Assembly: GCF_036002945.1 (NCBI RefSeq) | Contig: NZ_CP108529.1 | Location: 2,542,001 to 2,606,000 of the forward strand | DNA length: 64,000 bases | Reading direction: 5' to 3' | DNA from: Streptomyces sp. NBC_01224 | GTDB lineage: Bacteria > Actinomycetota > Actinomycetes > Streptomycetales > Streptomycetaceae | Part shown: one piece after another, positions 1 through 10,173 of the stretch | How the letters are laid out: the number at the start of each line of letters is the position of its first letter | Numbering within the stretch: position 1 is the stretch's first letter | Notes under the pieces: model-generated | The model's input: only the letters and a program-made list of their open reading frames with translations | Databases searched by the model: none | What the model was told of the DNA's origin: nothing | Program-made: the position numbers and the translations under genes

Positions 1-127
1 GGCGGTGGCTGCCGTCCGTACGGTGGTAGGCGATGAGGAGGGCCGACTCGATCGCCTCGACGAGCACGTCGAAGGGGATCTCCTTGTCCTGTGCCAAGCC
101 CTTCAAGAGCTTCACATCGATGTCCAC
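1..127 (-). CDS. nusA: Transcription termination/antitermination factor NusA, N-terminal 42 residues only
   Basis: The first 42 codons of NusA run off the left edge on the minus strand. The start is a GTG giving MDIDVKLLKGLAQ, followed by the FDVLVEAIESALLIAYHR helix typical of the NusA N-terminal, RNA-polymerase-binding domain. NusA modulates pausing, termination and rRNA antitermination in the cytoplasm. It lies 2 nt after the rimP stop codon, the widespread bacterial rimP-nusA order, so the two are surely co-transcribed. The S1, KH and C-terminal domains are outside the window. Confidence 0.93.
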   Translation of the reverse strand, partial: MDIDVKLLKGLAQDKEIPFDVLVEAIESALLIAYHRTDGSHR

Positions 128-129
128 GG

Positions 130-627
130 CTACGCCTCCTCTTCCTTCTTGTCCTTGCGGCTGAATTCGATCTCCACGCGCGCCTTGGCGATCTCGTCGA
201 AGGCGACCCGGCGGGACGTGGGCTTGCGGCCCTTGACGCCCGGCACTTCGAGGTCGAGTCCTTCTTCGTCCACGGCGAGGATGCGAGCCACCAGCTCGTC
301 TCCCTCGCGCAGGTGCAGCTTGGCCAGGCGGCCCGTGGCACGTACGTAGTGGCGGTGCTCCGTCAGCGGTCGGTCGGCACCGGGGGAACTGACTTCGAGG
401 ACGTACTCGCCCTCGCCCATCGCGTCGGTCTCGTCGAGCTTCTCGGAGATCGCGCGGCTCAGCTCGGCGCAGGTGTCCAGCTCCACGCCTTCTTCGGAGT
501 CCACGGTGATCCGCAGCACCCGGCGGCGGCCCGCCCGGGACACCTCGATCTCTTCGAGATCCAGCTGCTCGGCGCTGACGAGCGGTTCGAGCAGTCCGCG
601 CAGCCTCTCGCTCTGGGTGGTGCTCAT
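130..627 (-). CDS. rimP: Ribosome maturation factor RimP
   Basis: A 165-residue cytoplasmic protein needed for maturation of the 30S subunit. It matches RimP in length and layout: an N-terminal alpha/beta domain with the LDLEEIEVSRAGRRRVLRITVD strand region (about residues 22-43), the YVLEVSSPGADRPL signature near residues 76-89 (the most conserved RimP motif), and a C-terminal Sm-like barrel with a lysine/glutamate-rich tail. The ATG start is preceded on the minus strand by GAGGAGTCACC. It heads the rimP-nusA unit. The upstream gene on the other strand begins 177 bp away, so this gap should carry divergent promoters. Confidence 0.96.
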   Translation of the reverse strand: MSTTQSERLRGLLEPLVSAEQLDLEEIEVSRAGRRRVLRITVDSEEGVELDTCAELSRAISEKLDETDAMGEGEYVLEVSSPGADRPLTEHRHYVRATGRLAKLHLREGDELVARILAVDEEGLDLEVPGVKGRKPTSRRVAFDEIAKARVEIEFSRKDKKEEEA

Positions 628-803
628 CCGGGTGACTCCTCGGCCGCGTGTGCTGTTGTGGGGATCTCGCGTGTCAGGTCAAAGGGTATCCGGTCCCGAG
701 GGGTGTTGCCGTCCGCCTGCTCCGCTGCCGCGGGTACGCTCGCCTGCGGTGATCACTTCAGGACAGATCCAGTCAAGACAGGTCCAAGCCCGAAGGAGAA
801 CAA

Positions 804-1331
804 GTGCGGCGCACGGGGACGACGCGCAGAGGTGCGTTCACCGCGACGGGGGCGATCGCCATGGCGGCGGTGCTGGCCGGCTGCGGCGACGGGACCGGGC
901 CCCGGAAGGGCTCCGCACGGGCCGACGCGGCGACCGCGGCCGAGCAGGCCGCCGCCGCACGGGCGGAGAAGACGCTGCGGGCGGGTGCCGCGCGTACCAG
1001 CAGGGAGCTGCTCGCCCGGTACGAACAGGTGGTCAGGGCCTATCCGGCGACCGCCGCCGGGCTCTCGCCGCTGCAGGACGCCGTACGGGCCCATGCCAAG
1101 GCACTGGTGCCTGATGGCGGCAAGACGCTCGTGTTCTCGCGGACACGGGCGACCGACGCCGAGGCCGCCCTCAAGGAGCTGGCCGCGGCGGAACGCCGCA
1201 CCGCGGACGCCCACACGGCGACGCTGCTGAAAGCGCCGCCGGAGCTGGCCCGGCTGCTGGCGTCGATCGCGGCGGCGGGCGCGGCCCATGCCTATCTGCT
1301 GACCGAACTGGCCAAGGAGACCTCGTCATGA
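804..1331 (+). CDS. Putative lipoprotein paired with a ferritin-like protein
   Basis: A 175-residue protein starting at GTG behind GAAGGAGAA. It has a basic n-region (MRRTGTTRRG), a short hydrophobic stretch and a lipobox VLAGC, predicting lipidation at Cys27 and anchoring to the outer face of the membrane. The rest is alanine-rich and predicted helical, with many Arg and Glu and no catalytic motif that I recognise. Its stop overlaps the start of the next gene (ATGA), so the two are translationally coupled; such a pair next to rimP is familiar in Streptomyces. The function is unknown; a helical partner of the DUF4439 protein is an inference from coupling. Confidence 0.85.
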   Translation: MRRTGTTRRGAFTATGAIAMAAVLAGCGDGTGPRKGSARADAATAAEQAAAARAEKTLRAGAARTSRELLARYEQVVRAYPATAAGLSPLQDAVRAHAKALVPDGGKTLVFSRTRATDAEAALKELAAAERRTADAHTATLLKAPPELARLLASIAAAGAAHAYLLTELAKETSS

Positions 1332-1846
1332 GCGCCGGAACACAGAAGGCGGCTCAGGCGGCCCTGGCCGCCGAACACGCGGCGGTGTACGCGTACGGGG
1401 TGGTCGGCGGCCGGGTCGCCGACGGCCGACGGGCCGAGGCCACTGCGGCCTACCACGCGCACCGGGCCCGGCGCGATGCGCTGGCACGGACCGTGCGCGA
1501 CCTGGGCGGTGAACCTGTGGCGGCCCAGGCCGCTTACGCTCTGCCGTTCGCGGTGCCGGACCAGGCTGCGGCGGTGCGACTGGCCGCCCTGCTCGAGGAC
1601 CGGGTCGCGGACGTGTACTCCGATCTCGTACGGGCCGCCGCGGGTCCGCTCAGGCGCGAGGCCGCGGATGCGCTGCGGGAGGCCGCGGTGCGTGCGGTCC
1701 GTTGGCGGGGCAGCGGCGTACCCTTTCCCGGGCTCGCCGAGCGGACCGCCGCCGGGACCCGCGCGACGGCAGGGACCAATGCGAACGCCGGGTCCGACGC
1801 GATCCACGGGACCGATGTGACGAACCGGACCGGCGCGACGCACTGA
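1328..1846 (+). CDS. DUF4439 ferritin-like domain protein
   Basis: A 172-residue protein whose first 125 residues form the four-helix ferritin-like DUF4439 domain: AALAAEHAAVYAYGVVGGR near the N-terminus, then YHAHRARRDAL, then AALLEDRVADVYSDLV and a last helix ending AVRAVRWR. The E/H pairs (AEHAAVYAYG, AYHAHR) sit where di-iron ligands are found in ferritin-like proteins, but metal binding is not proven. The tail from about residue 138 is low-complexity, with a degenerate GT-x-A-like pattern (RTAAGTRATAGTNANAG and onward) that is not part of the fold. Translation is coupled to the lipoprotein by ATGA. Confidence 0.88.
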   Translation: MSAGTQKAAQAALAAEHAAVYAYGVVGGRVADGRRAEATAAYHAHRARRDALARTVRDLGGEPVAAQAAYALPFAVPDQAAAVRLAALLEDRVADVYSDLVRAAAGPLRREAADALREAAVRAVRWRGSGVPFPGLAERTAAGTRATAGTNANAGSDAIHGTDVTNRTGATH

Positions 1847-1874
1847 AGAACCTCTGAAAGGGAACAAAGCACGT

Positions 1875-2780
1875 ATGGGTTTCGAACCGCCGCAGCGTCT
1901 GGTGCGAGCGCTCGGCGAGTCGTACGGGGATGCGGCCGCCGCCGACTGGCTCGCGCAGCTTCCCGCACTGACCGAGGAAGCGCTGTCCTCGACCGGGCAG
2001 CAGCTGACCGTGGAACGGGTCGCGGCCCCCGGGGGCCGCAGCAGTCTGGTCCTGCTGGTGACATGCTCCGACGGCACCCCGGCCGCGCTGAAGATCGCTC
2101 CGTCCGGGGCCGCGCCCGAGCTGGAGCAGGCGGCGCTCGCTCACTGGAACGGCTGGGGCGCGGTGCAGCTCCTCAACGGCGGCCCCAACGCACTGCTGCT
2201 CGAACGACTGCATCCCGAGGTGTCGCTGCGCTCACTGCCGGAGGCGAAGGCGCTGCTGGAGGCGGCGGGGACGGTGCGCCGGCTCTGGGTCGAGCCGCCG
2301 GCCGGCCATGGATTCGAGACGGTCGCCGAGCGGACCGGGCGCCGTACGGAGCCGATGCGCGCCTACGCCGCAGCCGACCCGAGCCTGGAGCCGCTGGTCT
2401 CCGCGGCGCTCGCGGCGCGTGAGGAGCTTGTCGCCCACTCCCCCGAACTCCTGCTGCTGCACGGCAATTTCCGTCAGAGCAAGGTGCTCGCGGGCGAGCG
2501 GGTGCCCTGGCTGACGGTCGGGCCGGAGCCGCTGGTCGGTGAGCGGGCCTACGATCTGGCGCGCCTGGTGCGTGACCGCGTCGAGGATCTGATCGCCTCC
2601 CCCGGCGGCCCGGTGACGGCCCGTCGGCGGATCAAGAAGCTCGCCGATTCGCTGGACGTGGACCGGGAGCGGCTGCACGGCTGGACGCTGTTCCGCGCGG
2701 TGGAGTCGGGAACCCGGGCGCTGGCGGTCGGCCGTCGCCAGGAGGGCGAGCTGACGCTGGAGTTCGCGGGCTGGCTGTGA
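1875..2780 (+). CDS. Aminoglycoside-phosphotransferase-like kinase-fold protein
   Basis: A 301-residue protein starting at ATG behind GAAAGGGAACAAAG. It has the outline of the APH/choline-kinase fold: an N-lobe lysine in AALKIAP (about residue 77), an LLERL hinge, and a C-lobe LLLLHGNFRQSKVLAGE followed by LTVGPEPLVGERAYDLARLVRDR. In active APH enzymes the catalytic loop reads HGDLHxxN and the metal site is an Asp in a DPxP motif. Here the loop is HGNFRQSK and the later motif is GPEPLVG, so the catalytic aspartates are replaced. The protein is therefore either an inactive pseudokinase or very diverged. It is third in the block starting at 804 and ends at a strong terminator. Confidence 0.72.
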   Translation: MGFEPPQRLVRALGESYGDAAAADWLAQLPALTEEALSSTGQQLTVERVAAPGGRSSLVLLVTCSDGTPAALKIAPSGAAPELEQAALAHWNGWGAVQLLNGGPNALLLERLHPEVSLRSLPEAKALLEAAGTVRRLWVEPPAGHGFETVAERTGRRTEPMRAYAAADPSLEPLVSAALAAREELVAHSPELLLLHGNFRQSKVLAGERVPWLTVGPEPLVGERAYDLARLVRDRVEDLIASPGGPVTARRRIKKLADSLDVDRERLHGWTLFRAVESGTRALAVGRRQEGELTLEFAGWL

Positions 2781-2788
2781 ATGCCCTC

Positions 2789-2833
2789 GCAAAGCCGTAG
2801 GCCCCCGCGGTGCGCGGGGGCCTACGGCTTTGC
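2789..2833. terminator. Bidirectional hairpin terminator between convergent genes
   Basis: A perfect 21-bp inverted repeat (arms 2789-2809 and 2813-2833, loop GTG). It separates the kinase-like gene on the plus strand from proS on the minus strand and ends 9 nt before the proS stop. Symmetric GC-rich hairpins without U-tracts are the usual Streptomyces form. Confidence 0.93.
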
Positions 2834-2842
2834 GTCGCGGTG

Positions 2843-4543
2843 TCAGCCCTGAGCGGTCAAGCGGGCGATCGCCTCGTCGACCGTGAGCTCCTCGCGCTCG
2901 CCCGTACGGCGGTCCTTGAGCTCCAGGACGCCCTCTGCCGAGCGGCGGCCGGCGACCAGGATCTTCGGGATGCCGATCAGCTCGGCGTCGGTGAACTTCA
3001 CACCGGGCGAGACGCCCGCGCGGTCGTCGACCATGACCCTCACACCGGCGGCGGCGAGCTTCTCGGCGACGTCGAGGGCCAGCTCCGTCTGGAGCGCCTT
3101 GCCCGCCGCGACGACATGGACATCGGCCGGGGCGATCTCGCGGGGCCAGCACAGCCCCTGCTCGTCGGCGGTCTGCTCGGCGAGCGCGGCGACGGCGCGG
3201 GAGACGCCGATGCCGTAGGAACCCATGGTGACCCGGACCGGCTTGCCGTTCTGGCCGAGCACATCGAGCTGGAAGGCGTCCGCGAACTTACGGCCCAGCT
3301 GGAAGATGTGGCCGATCTCGATGGCGCGGTCCAGCCTGAGGCCGGTGCCGCACTTGGGGCACGGGTCGCCCGCCTCGACGACGACGACGTCGAGGTAGTC
3401 GTCGACCTCGAAGTCACGGCCGGCGACGACGTTCTTCGCGTGGGTGCCGGGCTTGTTCGCGCCGGTGATCCAGGCGGTGCCGGCGGCGATGCGTGGGTCG
3501 GCGATGTAGCGGACCTTCTCCAGACCCTGCGGGCCGACGTAGCCGCGCACCAGGTCGGCGCGGCCCTCGAAGTCCTCCGCGGTGACCAGTTCGACGACAG
3601 CGGGGGCAAGGTGCTCGCCGAGCTTGCCGAGGTCGACCTCGCGGTCGCCGGGCACGCCCACGGCGACGATCTCGCCGTCGACCTTGACCAGCAGGTTCTT
3701 CAGGGTCGCGGAGGCCGGGACGCCCAAGTGCGCGGCGAGCGTCTCGATGGTCGGGGTGTCGGGGGTGTCCAGCTCCTCGACGGGGCCGTGCGCCGAGCCG
3801 TCCACGGGGGTGGTCCTGAAGGTCACCGCCTCGGTGTTTGCGGCGTAGTCGCAGGCGGGGCAGTCGGCGAAGGTGTCCTCACCGGCCGGGGCGGGGGCCA
3901 GGAACTCCTCGGAGGCCGAGCCGCCCATCGCACCGGAGACGGCGGAGACGATGCGGTGGTCGAGGCCGAGCCGCTCGAAGATCCGGATGTAGGCGGCGCG
4001 GTGCAGCTGGTACGCCTCGATGAGCCCCTCGTCCGTGGTGTCGAAGGAGTACGAGTCCTTCATCTGGAACTCGCGGCCGCGCAGCACACCGGCGCGCGGG
4101 CGGGCCTCGTCCCGGTACTTGGTCTGGATCTGGTACAGGATCACGGGCAGGTCCTTGTAGGACGTGATCTGATCCTTGACGACCTGGGTGAAGATCTCTT
4201 CGTGGGTGGGGCCCAGGAGGTACTCGGCGCCCTTGCGGTCCTTGAGCTTGAAGAGCAGATCGCCGTACTCGTGGTAGCGGCCGCTGGCGTCGTACGACTC
4301 CTTGGGGAGCAGCGCGGGCAGCAGCACTTCCTGGCCGCCGATGGCGTCCATCTCCTCGCGCACGACGCGGGTGATGTTCTCCAGGACCTTCTTGCCGAGC
4401 GGCAGCCAGGTCCAGATTCCGGCCGCCGTGCGGCGTACGTATCCGGCCCGGACGAGCAGCTTGTGGTTGAGCGTCTCGGCGTCCGCCGGGTCATCGCGCA
4501 GTGTCTTGATCATCAATCGGGACATGCGCTGGACCTGGGCCAT
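2843..4543 (-). CDS. proS: Prolyl-tRNA synthetase, bacterial long type with editing domain
   Basis: A 566-residue class II aminoacyl-tRNA synthetase that charges tRNA-Pro with proline in the cytoplasm. Visible are the N-terminal [16 protein letters not shown] region, motif 1 ([16 protein letters not shown]), motif 2 ([12 protein letters not shown] then [21 protein letters not shown]), an inserted YbaK-like editing domain (about residues 225-385, with [20 protein letters not shown]), motif 3 ([18 protein letters not shown]) and the anticodon-binding domain to the C-terminus ([17 protein letters not shown]). Length matches the bacterial long ProRS. It stands alone, converging on a strong terminator. 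Confidence 0.98.
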   Translation of the reverse strand: MAQVQRMSRLMIKTLRDDPADAETLNHKLLVRAGYVRRTAAGIWTWLPLGKKVLENITRVVREEMDAIGGQEVLLPALLPKESYDASGRYHEYGDLLFKLKDRKGAEYLLGPTHEEIFTQVVKDQITSYKDLPVILYQIQTKYRDEARPRAGVLRGREFQMKDSYSFDTTDEGLIEAYQLHRAAYIRIFERLGLDHRIVSAVSGAMGGSASEEFLAPAPAGEDTFADCPACDYAANTEAVTFRTTPVDGSAHGPVEELDTPDTPTIETLAAHLGVPASATLKNLLVKVDGEIVAVGVPGDREVDLGKLGEHLAPAVVELVTAEDFEGRADLVRGYVGPQGLEKVRYIADPRIAAGTAWITGANKPGTHAKNVVAGRDFEVDDYLDVVVVEAGDPCPKCGTGLRLDRAIEIGHIFQLGRKFADAFQLDVLGQNGKPVRVTMGSYGIGVSRAVAALAEQTADEQGLCWPREIAPADVHVVAAGKALQTELALDVAEKLAAAGVRVMVDDRAGVSPGVKFTDAELIGIPKILVAGRRSAEGVLELKDRRTGEREELTVDEAIARLTAQG

Positions 4544-4623
4544 GATGAACTCCTGCTCGGAAGGGTGATGTGCAGGAGGTTAGCCGGGTCGTACGGGTGG
4601 GCGGAAATCCATTGGCTTCCGTC

Positions 4624-5193
4624 CTAGCCCTTGCGACGCAGCGGAAGCGGGGCTCCCATCACCGCGTACGGCTTGGGAGCGCTGGGAAAGAGCACCTGCC
4701 GGGCCAGGTCCTGGTAGCCGAGACTGCGATAGAGACCACGTGCCGGGCTCTCCGTGTCGATCGCGGAGAGGATGGACCGGGGCTGGTCGACGGCGTCCGT
4801 GATGGCGGTGATCAGCGCGCGGCCGATGCCGCGGTTCTGGAACTTCGGCAGGACGTGCAGCTCGGTGATGACGAACGAGTCGTCGAGCCAGTGCGCACAG
4901 CCGGTGGCGCGGAGGTAGGGCTCGACGACGGTGGACCACCACTGGCCGCGTTCGTTCGGCAGGCCGTAGACGAAGCCGACGAGCCGGCCGCCCGGGGTGG
5001 TGGCGCCCAGCGCGCGGGCGCAGGGGTGGTCGAGGTGTCTGAGGACGATGTGGCGCCGTACTTCGATCTCTTCCGGTCCCAGGCCGAAGGCGACAGCCTG
5101 CACCGCGAGCGCCTCGTCCACGCGCGCGGCAAGATCGATCGGTCCGATCCGGACGCTGGGAGTGTGGGGGCCGTCCCCGGAAACTGCTGCCAT
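4624..5193 (-). CDS. GNAT family N-acetyltransferase
   Basis: A 189-residue protein with a GNAT fold: GRLVGFVYGLPNERG (beta4), the acetyl-CoA binding motif A as ITELHVLPKFQNRGIGRALITAI (Q-N-R-G-I-G at about residues 132-137), and motif B as LSAIDTESPARGLYRSLGYQDL. The substrate is unknown. The start is an ATG preceded by a GC-rich, weak ribosome site. It lies 80 bp upstream of proS on the same strand and may be co-transcribed with it. Confidence 0.9.
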   Translation of the reverse strand: MAAVSGDGPHTPSVRIGPIDLAARVDEALAVQAVAFGLGPEEIEVRRHIVLRHLDHPCARALGATTPGGRLVGFVYGLPNERGQWWSTVVEPYLRATGCAHWLDDSFVITELHVLPKFQNRGIGRALITAITDAVDQPRSILSAIDTESPARGLYRSLGYQDLARQVLFPSAPKPYAVMGAPLPLRRKG

Positions 5194-5257
5194 GCGCCGA
5201 CCCTACTGGCCCGGGTGGGGTGGGTGGTACGGGTCTGTGGCACCGGCCGCCGACCGG

Positions 5258-6103
5258 TCAGAACAGCACACTCATGAACGCGCCGACCTCGCGGAAGCCG
5301 ACCCTGGTGTAGGCCTTGCGCGCAGGAGTGTTGTAGTCGTTCACGTACAGGCTGACGACGGGTGCGACATCGGCCAGTGCGTAGCGCAGGACCGCCGCCA
5401 TGCCGGTCTCGGAGAGTCCTCGGCCGCGGTGTTCGGGGGCGACCCAGACACCCTGGATCTGGCAGGCCTGCGAGGTGGCCGCGCCGATCTCCGCCTTGAA
5501 GACGACCCGGCCGTCCTCGATCCGGGCGAACGAGCGGCCGGCGCCGATGAGCTCGGCGACGCGTGCCTGGTAGAGGAGTCCGCCGTCGCCCGCGAGCGGG
5601 GAAATGCCGACCTCCTCGGTGAACATGGCCACGCAGGCCGGCATCAGGACGTCCATCTCGTCCTTGCGGATCCGGCGGACCAGGGGGTCGGGTGTGACGT
5701 CGGCGGACGGGCTCTGGGTGACCATGAGCGGCTGATGGGCCCGGACCTCGCGGGCGGGGCCCCAGCCGGGTTCGAGGAGCCGCCACAGCTGGGTGGTGGG
5801 CTCTGCGGGGCCGACGATCGAGGAGCAGCGTCGGCCGACCCGGCGGGCCCGGTCGGCGAAGGCCCTGACAGATTCGGGGGTGGCGCAGATCGGTACGAGG
5901 TTGGCGCCCGAGTAGCACAGCGAGCGCAGCCGTCCATCGGCGTACCAGCCCCACATCTCGCCGCCGAGGCGCCAGGGATCGAGACCTGCGATCTGGACCC
6001 GGGACGTCACGAAGGCATTGGCGACGGGTTCGCTCTCCAGGATGGCGAGAACGGCGCCGAGGTCGCTGGGTTCGAGGACCCGGGTGGTGGTCTGCGTCAA
6101 CAC
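5258..6103 (-). CDS. DUF4081-GNAT acetyltransferase
   Basis: A 281-residue two-domain protein. Residues 1-145 form the DUF4081 domain (VLAILESEPVANAFVTSRV, then CYSGANLVPIC), a half usually fused to acetyltransferases in actinobacteria. Residues 146-281 are a GNAT domain with motif A as QGVWVAPEHRGRGLSETGMAAVL and the motif B/C region VSLYVNDYNTPARKAYTRVGF. The substrate is not known. It sits between the ispG terminator and the other GNAT gene, in the order commonly seen downstream of ispG in Streptomyces. Confidence 0.93.
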   Translation of the reverse strand: MLTQTTTRVLEPSDLGAVLAILESEPVANAFVTSRVQIAGLDPWRLGGEMWGWYADGRLRSLCYSGANLVPICATPESVRAFADRARRVGRRCSSIVGPAEPTTQLWRLLEPGWGPAREVRAHQPLMVTQSPSADVTPDPLVRRIRKDEMDVLMPACVAMFTEEVGISPLAGDGGLLYQARVAELIGAGRSFARIEDGRVVFKAEIGAATSQACQIQGVWVAPEHRGRGLSETGMAAVLRYALADVAPVVSLYVNDYNTPARKAYTRVGFREVGAFMSVLF

Positions 6104-6214
6104 GAGGGGGCCTCACCATGCGGTCTGCTGATTTCCGCACTGTACCGAAAGAGGCTCATCGGCGCCGCCCGTGCCCGGGAACAGCGGCTGCGGGGGCTCG
6201 TGAGGTCGCTCACG

Positions 6215-6255
6215 ACCGCGCCCCGCCGGGCGGTGTTCGTCCGGCGGGGCGCGGT
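6215..6255. terminator. Terminator after ispG
   Basis: A perfect 15-bp GC-rich inverted repeat (6215-6229 with 6241-6255, 11-nt loop). It begins 16 nt downstream of the ispG stop on the minus strand. Confidence 0.88.
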
Positions 6256-6270
6256 GGTGCGGGTTCTGGT

Positions 6271-7425
6271 TCAGCTGATGGAGACCTGGGGCTCGCCCGA
6301 GGCGATGCCGTCCTTCTCCATCTGCTCGGCGATCTTCAGGGCTTCTTCGATCAGCGTCTCGACGATCTTCGACTCGGGCACGGTCTTGATGACCTCGCCC
6401 TTCACGAAGATCTGCCCCTTGCCGTTCCCGGAAGCGACACCCAGGTCCGCCTCACGGGCCTCACCCGGACCGTTGACGACACAGCCCATCACGGCCACCC
6501 GCAACGGCACCTCCATGCCCTCAAGACCCGCACTGACCTGATCCGCCAGCTTGTACACATCCACCTGCGCCCGACCGCACGACGGACACGACACGATCTC
6601 CAGCCGCCGCTGCTTCAGATTCAACGACTCCAGAATCTGCAGCCCGACCTTGACCTCCTCGGCCGGCGGCGCCGACAGCGACACCCGGATCGTGTCCCCG
6701 ATCCCCTCGCTCAGCAGCGCACCGAACGCCACCGCCGACTTGATCGTCCCCTGGAACGCCGGCCCCGCCTCCGTCACACCCAGATGCAGCGGATAATCGC
6801 ACTGCGCCGCCAGCTGACGGTACGCATTGACCATCACCACCGGATCGTTGTGCTTCACCGAGATCTTGATGTCCCGGAAACCGTGCTCCTCGAAGAGCGA
6901 CGCCTCCCACAGAGCCGACTCCACCAAAGCCTCCGGAGTCGCCTTCCCGTACTTCTTCAGCAGCCGCGCATCCAGCGAACCGGCATTCACACCGATCCGG
7001 ATCGGCGTACCCGCATCCTTCGCGGCCCGCGCGATCTCCTTCACCTTGTCGTCGAACTGCTTGATGTTCCCCGGATTCACCCGCACCGCCGCACAGCCCG
7101 CATCAATCGCCGCGAACACATACTTCGGCTGGAAATGAATGTCCGCGATCACCGGAATCTGCGACTTCCTCGCGATCGTCGCCAGCGCGTCCGCATCGTC
7201 CTGCGTCGGACACGCCACCCGCACGATCTGACAGCCCGACGCCGTCAGCTCCGCGATCTGCTGCAACGTCGCACCGACGTCCGACGTACGCGTCGTGGTC
7301 ATCGACTGCACCGACACCGGCGCATCCCCGCCCACCGCAACCGACCCGACCTGGATCTGGCGGCTGACCCTCCGGTCGGCGAGCTTGGTCGGAACGGACG
7401 GCATTCCGAGAGAAATCGCAGTCAT
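6271..7425 (-). CDS. ispG: 4-hydroxy-3-methylbut-2-en-1-yl diphosphate synthase
   Basis: A 384-residue [4Fe-4S] enzyme of the MEP isoprenoid pathway, converting methylerythritol cyclodiphosphate to HMBPP. The start is set at the ATG at 7425 ([11 protein letters not shown]), the usual actinobacterial N-terminus; the open frame runs a further 52 codons upstream without homology. Visible are the TIM-barrel motifs [40 protein letters not shown] and RVNPGNIK, and the C-terminal cluster ligands in [11 protein letters not shown] plus [11 protein letters not shown]. Codon use over about 6440-7400 is markedly uniform, with C-ending codons, as in highly expressed genes. It forms the conserved dxr/site-2 protease/ispG group. 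Confidence 0.97.
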   Translation of the reverse strand: MTAISLGMPSVPTKLADRRVSRQIQVGSVAVGGDAPVSVQSMTTTRTSDVGATLQQIAELTASGCQIVRVACPTQDDADALATIARKSQIPVIADIHFQPKYVFAAIDAGCAAVRVNPGNIKQFDDKVKEIARAAKDAGTPIRIGVNAGSLDARLLKKYGKATPEALVESALWEASLFEEHGFRDIKISVKHNDPVVMVNAYRQLAAQCDYPLHLGVTEAGPAFQGTIKSAVAFGALLSEGIGDTIRVSLSAPPAEEVKVGLQILESLNLKQRRLEIVSCPSCGRAQVDVYKLADQVSAGLEGMEVPLRVAVMGCVVNGPGEAREADLGVASGNGKGQIFVKGEVIKTVPESKIVETLIEEALKIAEQMEKDGIASGEPQVSIS

Positions 7426-7604
7426 GCGCTGAGCATCCCCAAGGTGTGGATCAAGGTCCCGAGATCGGCGGGCTCCGGGCTTCGAGGTTACGGCACCGGT
7501 GACCCCGGAGCACACCGCGTCCGGGAGTGCCGCGCAACGGGGCGGGCCCGTACACACGCTGCGTGCCGGGCCGTCACCCATGGTTCACCGGGCCGGTCGG
7601 GAGA

Positions 7605-8915
7605 TCAGGAGATCTTGACCGGGTTGACGATGTCGGCCACCAGCACCAGCAGTGTGAAGCAGATGAATACACCTGCGACGACATAGGCGACCGGCATCAG
7701 TTTGGCCACGTCGAAGGGGCCCGGGTCGGGGCGCCTGAAGACCCGTGCCACATTGCGGCGCAGGGCCTCCCAGAGCGCTCCGGCGATGTGCCCGCCGTCG
7801 AGCGGCAGCAGGGGCAGCATGTTGAAGAGGAACAGCGAGAGATTGAAGCCGGCCAGCAGGAACAGCATCATCGCGATCTGGTTCGTCGCCGGGACGTCGA
7901 GCGTCATCACCTCGCCGCCGATCCTGGCCGCACCGACCACACCGACCGGGGAGTCCGCTGCGCGCTCACCGCCGCCGAAGGCTGCGCTCCACAGGTCCGG
8001 GATCTTGGAGGGCAGGGCGATGATCGAGTCGACGCCGTTCTCGATCATGTCTCCCATGCGGACGACCGAGTCTCCGAAGGAGAGCGGAACGATCTCGGTC
8101 TGGGCGGCGAAGCCGAGGTAGCCGGCCGTCACGTACTGACCGGGGACCACCTCTCCCTTGGAGTCCTTCTTCGCCACCGCGTTCTTCTTCAGCACCGCGT
8201 GGAGGGTCTGCTCCCGGCCGTCGCGCTGGACCGTGATCGTGGCGGGGCCGATGGTGTCGCGGATCTTGTCGGAGAGCGTGGCCCAGTCGTCGACCTTCTG
8301 GCCGTCGAAGGCGACGATCTTGTCGCCCTTCTTGAGTCCTGCGGCCTGTGCGGGCGAGACCGGGTCGGACTTCTTGCAGGTGTCGCGGTTCGCGCTCTGG
8401 GCGATCACGCACTTCTGGACACCCGCCACCTCGGTGGTCTGGGTCTGGAACCCGAAGGTCATCGCCACACCGAGGAAGATCGCGACGGCGAGGACCAGGT
8501 TCATGAACGGTCCGGCGAACATCACGATGATGCGCTTCCACGGCTTGCGCGTGTAGAAGAGCCGCTTCTCGTCACCTGGTTCGAGCTCTTCGAAGGCCGC
8601 GGACCTGGCGTCCTCGATCATGCCGCGCCACGGCGACGTGGAACGCGCCTCCAGGCGCCCGTCCGGACCCGGCGGGAACATGCCGATCATGCGGATGTAG
8701 CCGCCGGCCGGAATGGCCTTGATCCCGTACTCGGTGTCGCCCTTCTTCCGCGACCAGACCGTCGGTCCGAAGCCGACCATGTACTGGGGGACGCGGATGC
8801 CGAAGAGCTTCGCGGTCGACAGGTGCCCCAGCTCGTGCCAGGCGATCGAGAACAGCAGCCCGATGACGAAGACGACGATGCCCAGAATCGTCAACAGGAC
8901 CGTCGTAATACTCAT
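7605..8915 (-). CDS. Site-2 intramembrane metalloprotease (M50, RseP/Rip1-like)
   Basis: A 436-residue membrane zinc protease. The first membrane segment holds the active site HELGH (His27, Glu28, His31). A PDZ domain follows around residues 165-255 ([25 protein letters not shown]), and a C-terminal membrane segment carries the third zinc ligand in [13 protein letters not shown]. Proteins of this family cleave membrane-bound anti-sigma factors; Mycobacterium tuberculosis Rip1 has the same dxr-rip-ispG neighbourhood. Its ATG overlaps the dxr stop (ATGA), so translation is coupled to dxr. Confidence 0.95.
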   Translation of the reverse strand: MSITTVLLTILGIVVFVIGLLFSIAWHELGHLSTAKLFGIRVPQYMVGFGPTVWSRKKGDTEYGIKAIPAGGYIRMIGMFPPGPDGRLEARSTSPWRGMIEDARSAAFEELEPGDEKRLFYTRKPWKRIIVMFAGPFMNLVLAVAIFLGVAMTFGFQTQTTEVAGVQKCVIAQSANRDTCKKSDPVSPAQAAGLKKGDKIVAFDGQKVDDWATLSDKIRDTIGPATITVQRDGREQTLHAVLKKNAVAKKDSKGEVVPGQYVTAGYLGFAAQTEIVPLSFGDSVVRMGDMIENGVDSIIALPSKIPDLWSAAFGGGERAADSPVGVVGAARIGGEVMTLDVPATNQIAMMLFLLAGFNLSLFLFNMLPLLPLDGGHIAGALWEALRRNVARVFRRPDPGPFDVAKLMPVAYVVAGVFICFTLLVLVADIVNPVKIS

Positions 8916-10165
8916 GCGCGCGCCTCCGCTGTCGCTTTCGCCGAGAGTTCACGGGCCCGGGCGCGTGCCCAGGTCTCCGCTTCGAGGACGTCTGCGACCG
9001 TGAGCGAAGTTCCCGTGGCGGGGGTGCCGTGTTCGGCCACCACCGCCGTGACCGTATCCATGATTCCGTTGAACGGCAGCCGTCCTGCCAGGAATGCGTC
9101 GACGCATTCCTCGTTCGCGGCGTTGAACACGGCCGGGGCGGTGGCGCCGAGCGTGCCCACGTGTCTGGCCAGTCCCACGGACGGGAAGGCCTCGTTGTCG
9201 AGGGGGAAGAACTCCCAGCTGGACGCCTTCGACCAGTCGAAGGCCGGTGCGGCGTCCGGGATGCGCTGGGGCCAGCCGAGGCCGATGGCGATCGGGCCCC
9301 TCATGTCCGGGGGTGTGGCCTGGGCGAGGGTGGAGCCGTCGGTGAACTCCACCATGGAGTGAACGTACGACTGGGGGTGGACCACGACCTCGATCCGGTC
9401 GAACGGAATGTCGTAGAGGAGATGCGCCTCGATGACCTCCAGTCCCTTGTTGACCAGGGTGGCGGAGTTGATCGTGATGACCGGCCCCATGGCCCAGGTC
9501 GGGTGCGCGAGGGCCTCCTCGCGGGTGACCCTCACGAGCTCGCTCTTGGTTCGTCCCCGGAAGGGGCCGCCGGATGCTGTGACGACGAGCTTGCGTACGT
9601 CGGCCCTGGTCCCGGCGGCGAGCGCCTGGAAGAGGGCGGCGTGCTCGGAGTCGACCGGGATGATCTGGCCGGGCGCGGCCAGCGCCTTGACCAGCGGGCC
9701 GCCGACGATCAGCGACTCCTTGTTGGCCAGGGCGAGCGTGCGGCCCGCTTCGAGTGCGGCGAGCGTGGGGGCGAGACCGATCGATCCGGTGATTCCGTTG
9801 AGCACGGTGTGGCAGTCGCCGGCGGCGAGCTGGGTGGCGGCTTCGGGCCCTGCCAGGATCTCGGGGAGCGGCTCGCCGGTCCCGTACTGCTCGCGCAGCG
9901 CCTCGCGGAGGGCCGGTACGGCGTCCGGTGCGGCGACGGCCACGGTACGCACCCGCAGCTGCCGCGCCTGCTCGGCGAGGAGTGCGACCCGGCCGCCCGC
10001 GGCGGAGAGCGCGGTGACGCGGAAGCGGTCGGGGTTGCGCAGCACCAGGTCGATGGCCTGGGTGCCGATGGAGCCGGTGGAGCCGAGGATGACGAGATCC
10101 CGGGGTCCTTCCGTGGCATCGAAGACGACGTGCGGGTCGGCGAGGGGGGCAGGGCTGTCGCTCAT
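8912..10165 (-). CDS. dxr: 1-deoxy-D-xylulose 5-phosphate reductoisomerase
   Basis: A 417-residue NADPH-dependent enzyme making MEP, the committed step of the MEP pathway. The start is placed at the ATG at 10165 ([15 protein letters not shown]); the frame stays open 21 codons upstream but only through a duplicated stretch. Visible are the NADPH fold [27 protein letters not shown], the metal/substrate motif [21 protein letters not shown], the flexible loop [23 protein letters not shown] and [15 protein letters not shown]. It is the first gene of the dxr/protease/ispG group, and its upstream region carries a 43-bp tandem duplication. Confidence 0.97.
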   Translation of the reverse strand: MSDSPAPLADPHVVFDATEGPRDLVILGSTGSIGTQAIDLVLRNPDRFRVTALSAAGGRVALLAEQARQLRVRTVAVAAPDAVPALREALREQYGTGEPLPEILAGPEAATQLAAGDCHTVLNGITGSIGLAPTLAALEAGRTLALANKESLIVGGPLVKALAAPGQIIPVDSEHAALFQALAAGTRADVRKLVVTASGGPFRGRTKSELVRVTREEALAHPTWAMGPVITINSATLVNKGLEVIEAHLLYDIPFDRIEVVVHPQSYVHSMVEFTDGSTLAQATPPDMRGPIAIGLGWPQRIPDAAPAFDWSKASSWEFFPLDNEAFPSVGLARHVGTLGATAPAVFNAANEECVDAFLAGRLPFNGIMDTVTAVVAEHGTPATGTSLTVADVLEAETWARARARELSAKATAEARA

Positions 10166-10173
10166 GCCCCCCA

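Noticed and set aside
91..1230. Long plus-strand frame antisense to rimP
   Set aside because: It is the GC-rich shadow of rimP and of the following lipoprotein gene; its translation is Arg/Pro-rich with no motif.
2810..4627. 605-codon frame opposite proS
   Set aside because: Antisense shadow of a clear prolyl-tRNA synthetase; Val/Asp/Gly-rich composition typical of the complementary frame in high-GC coding DNA.
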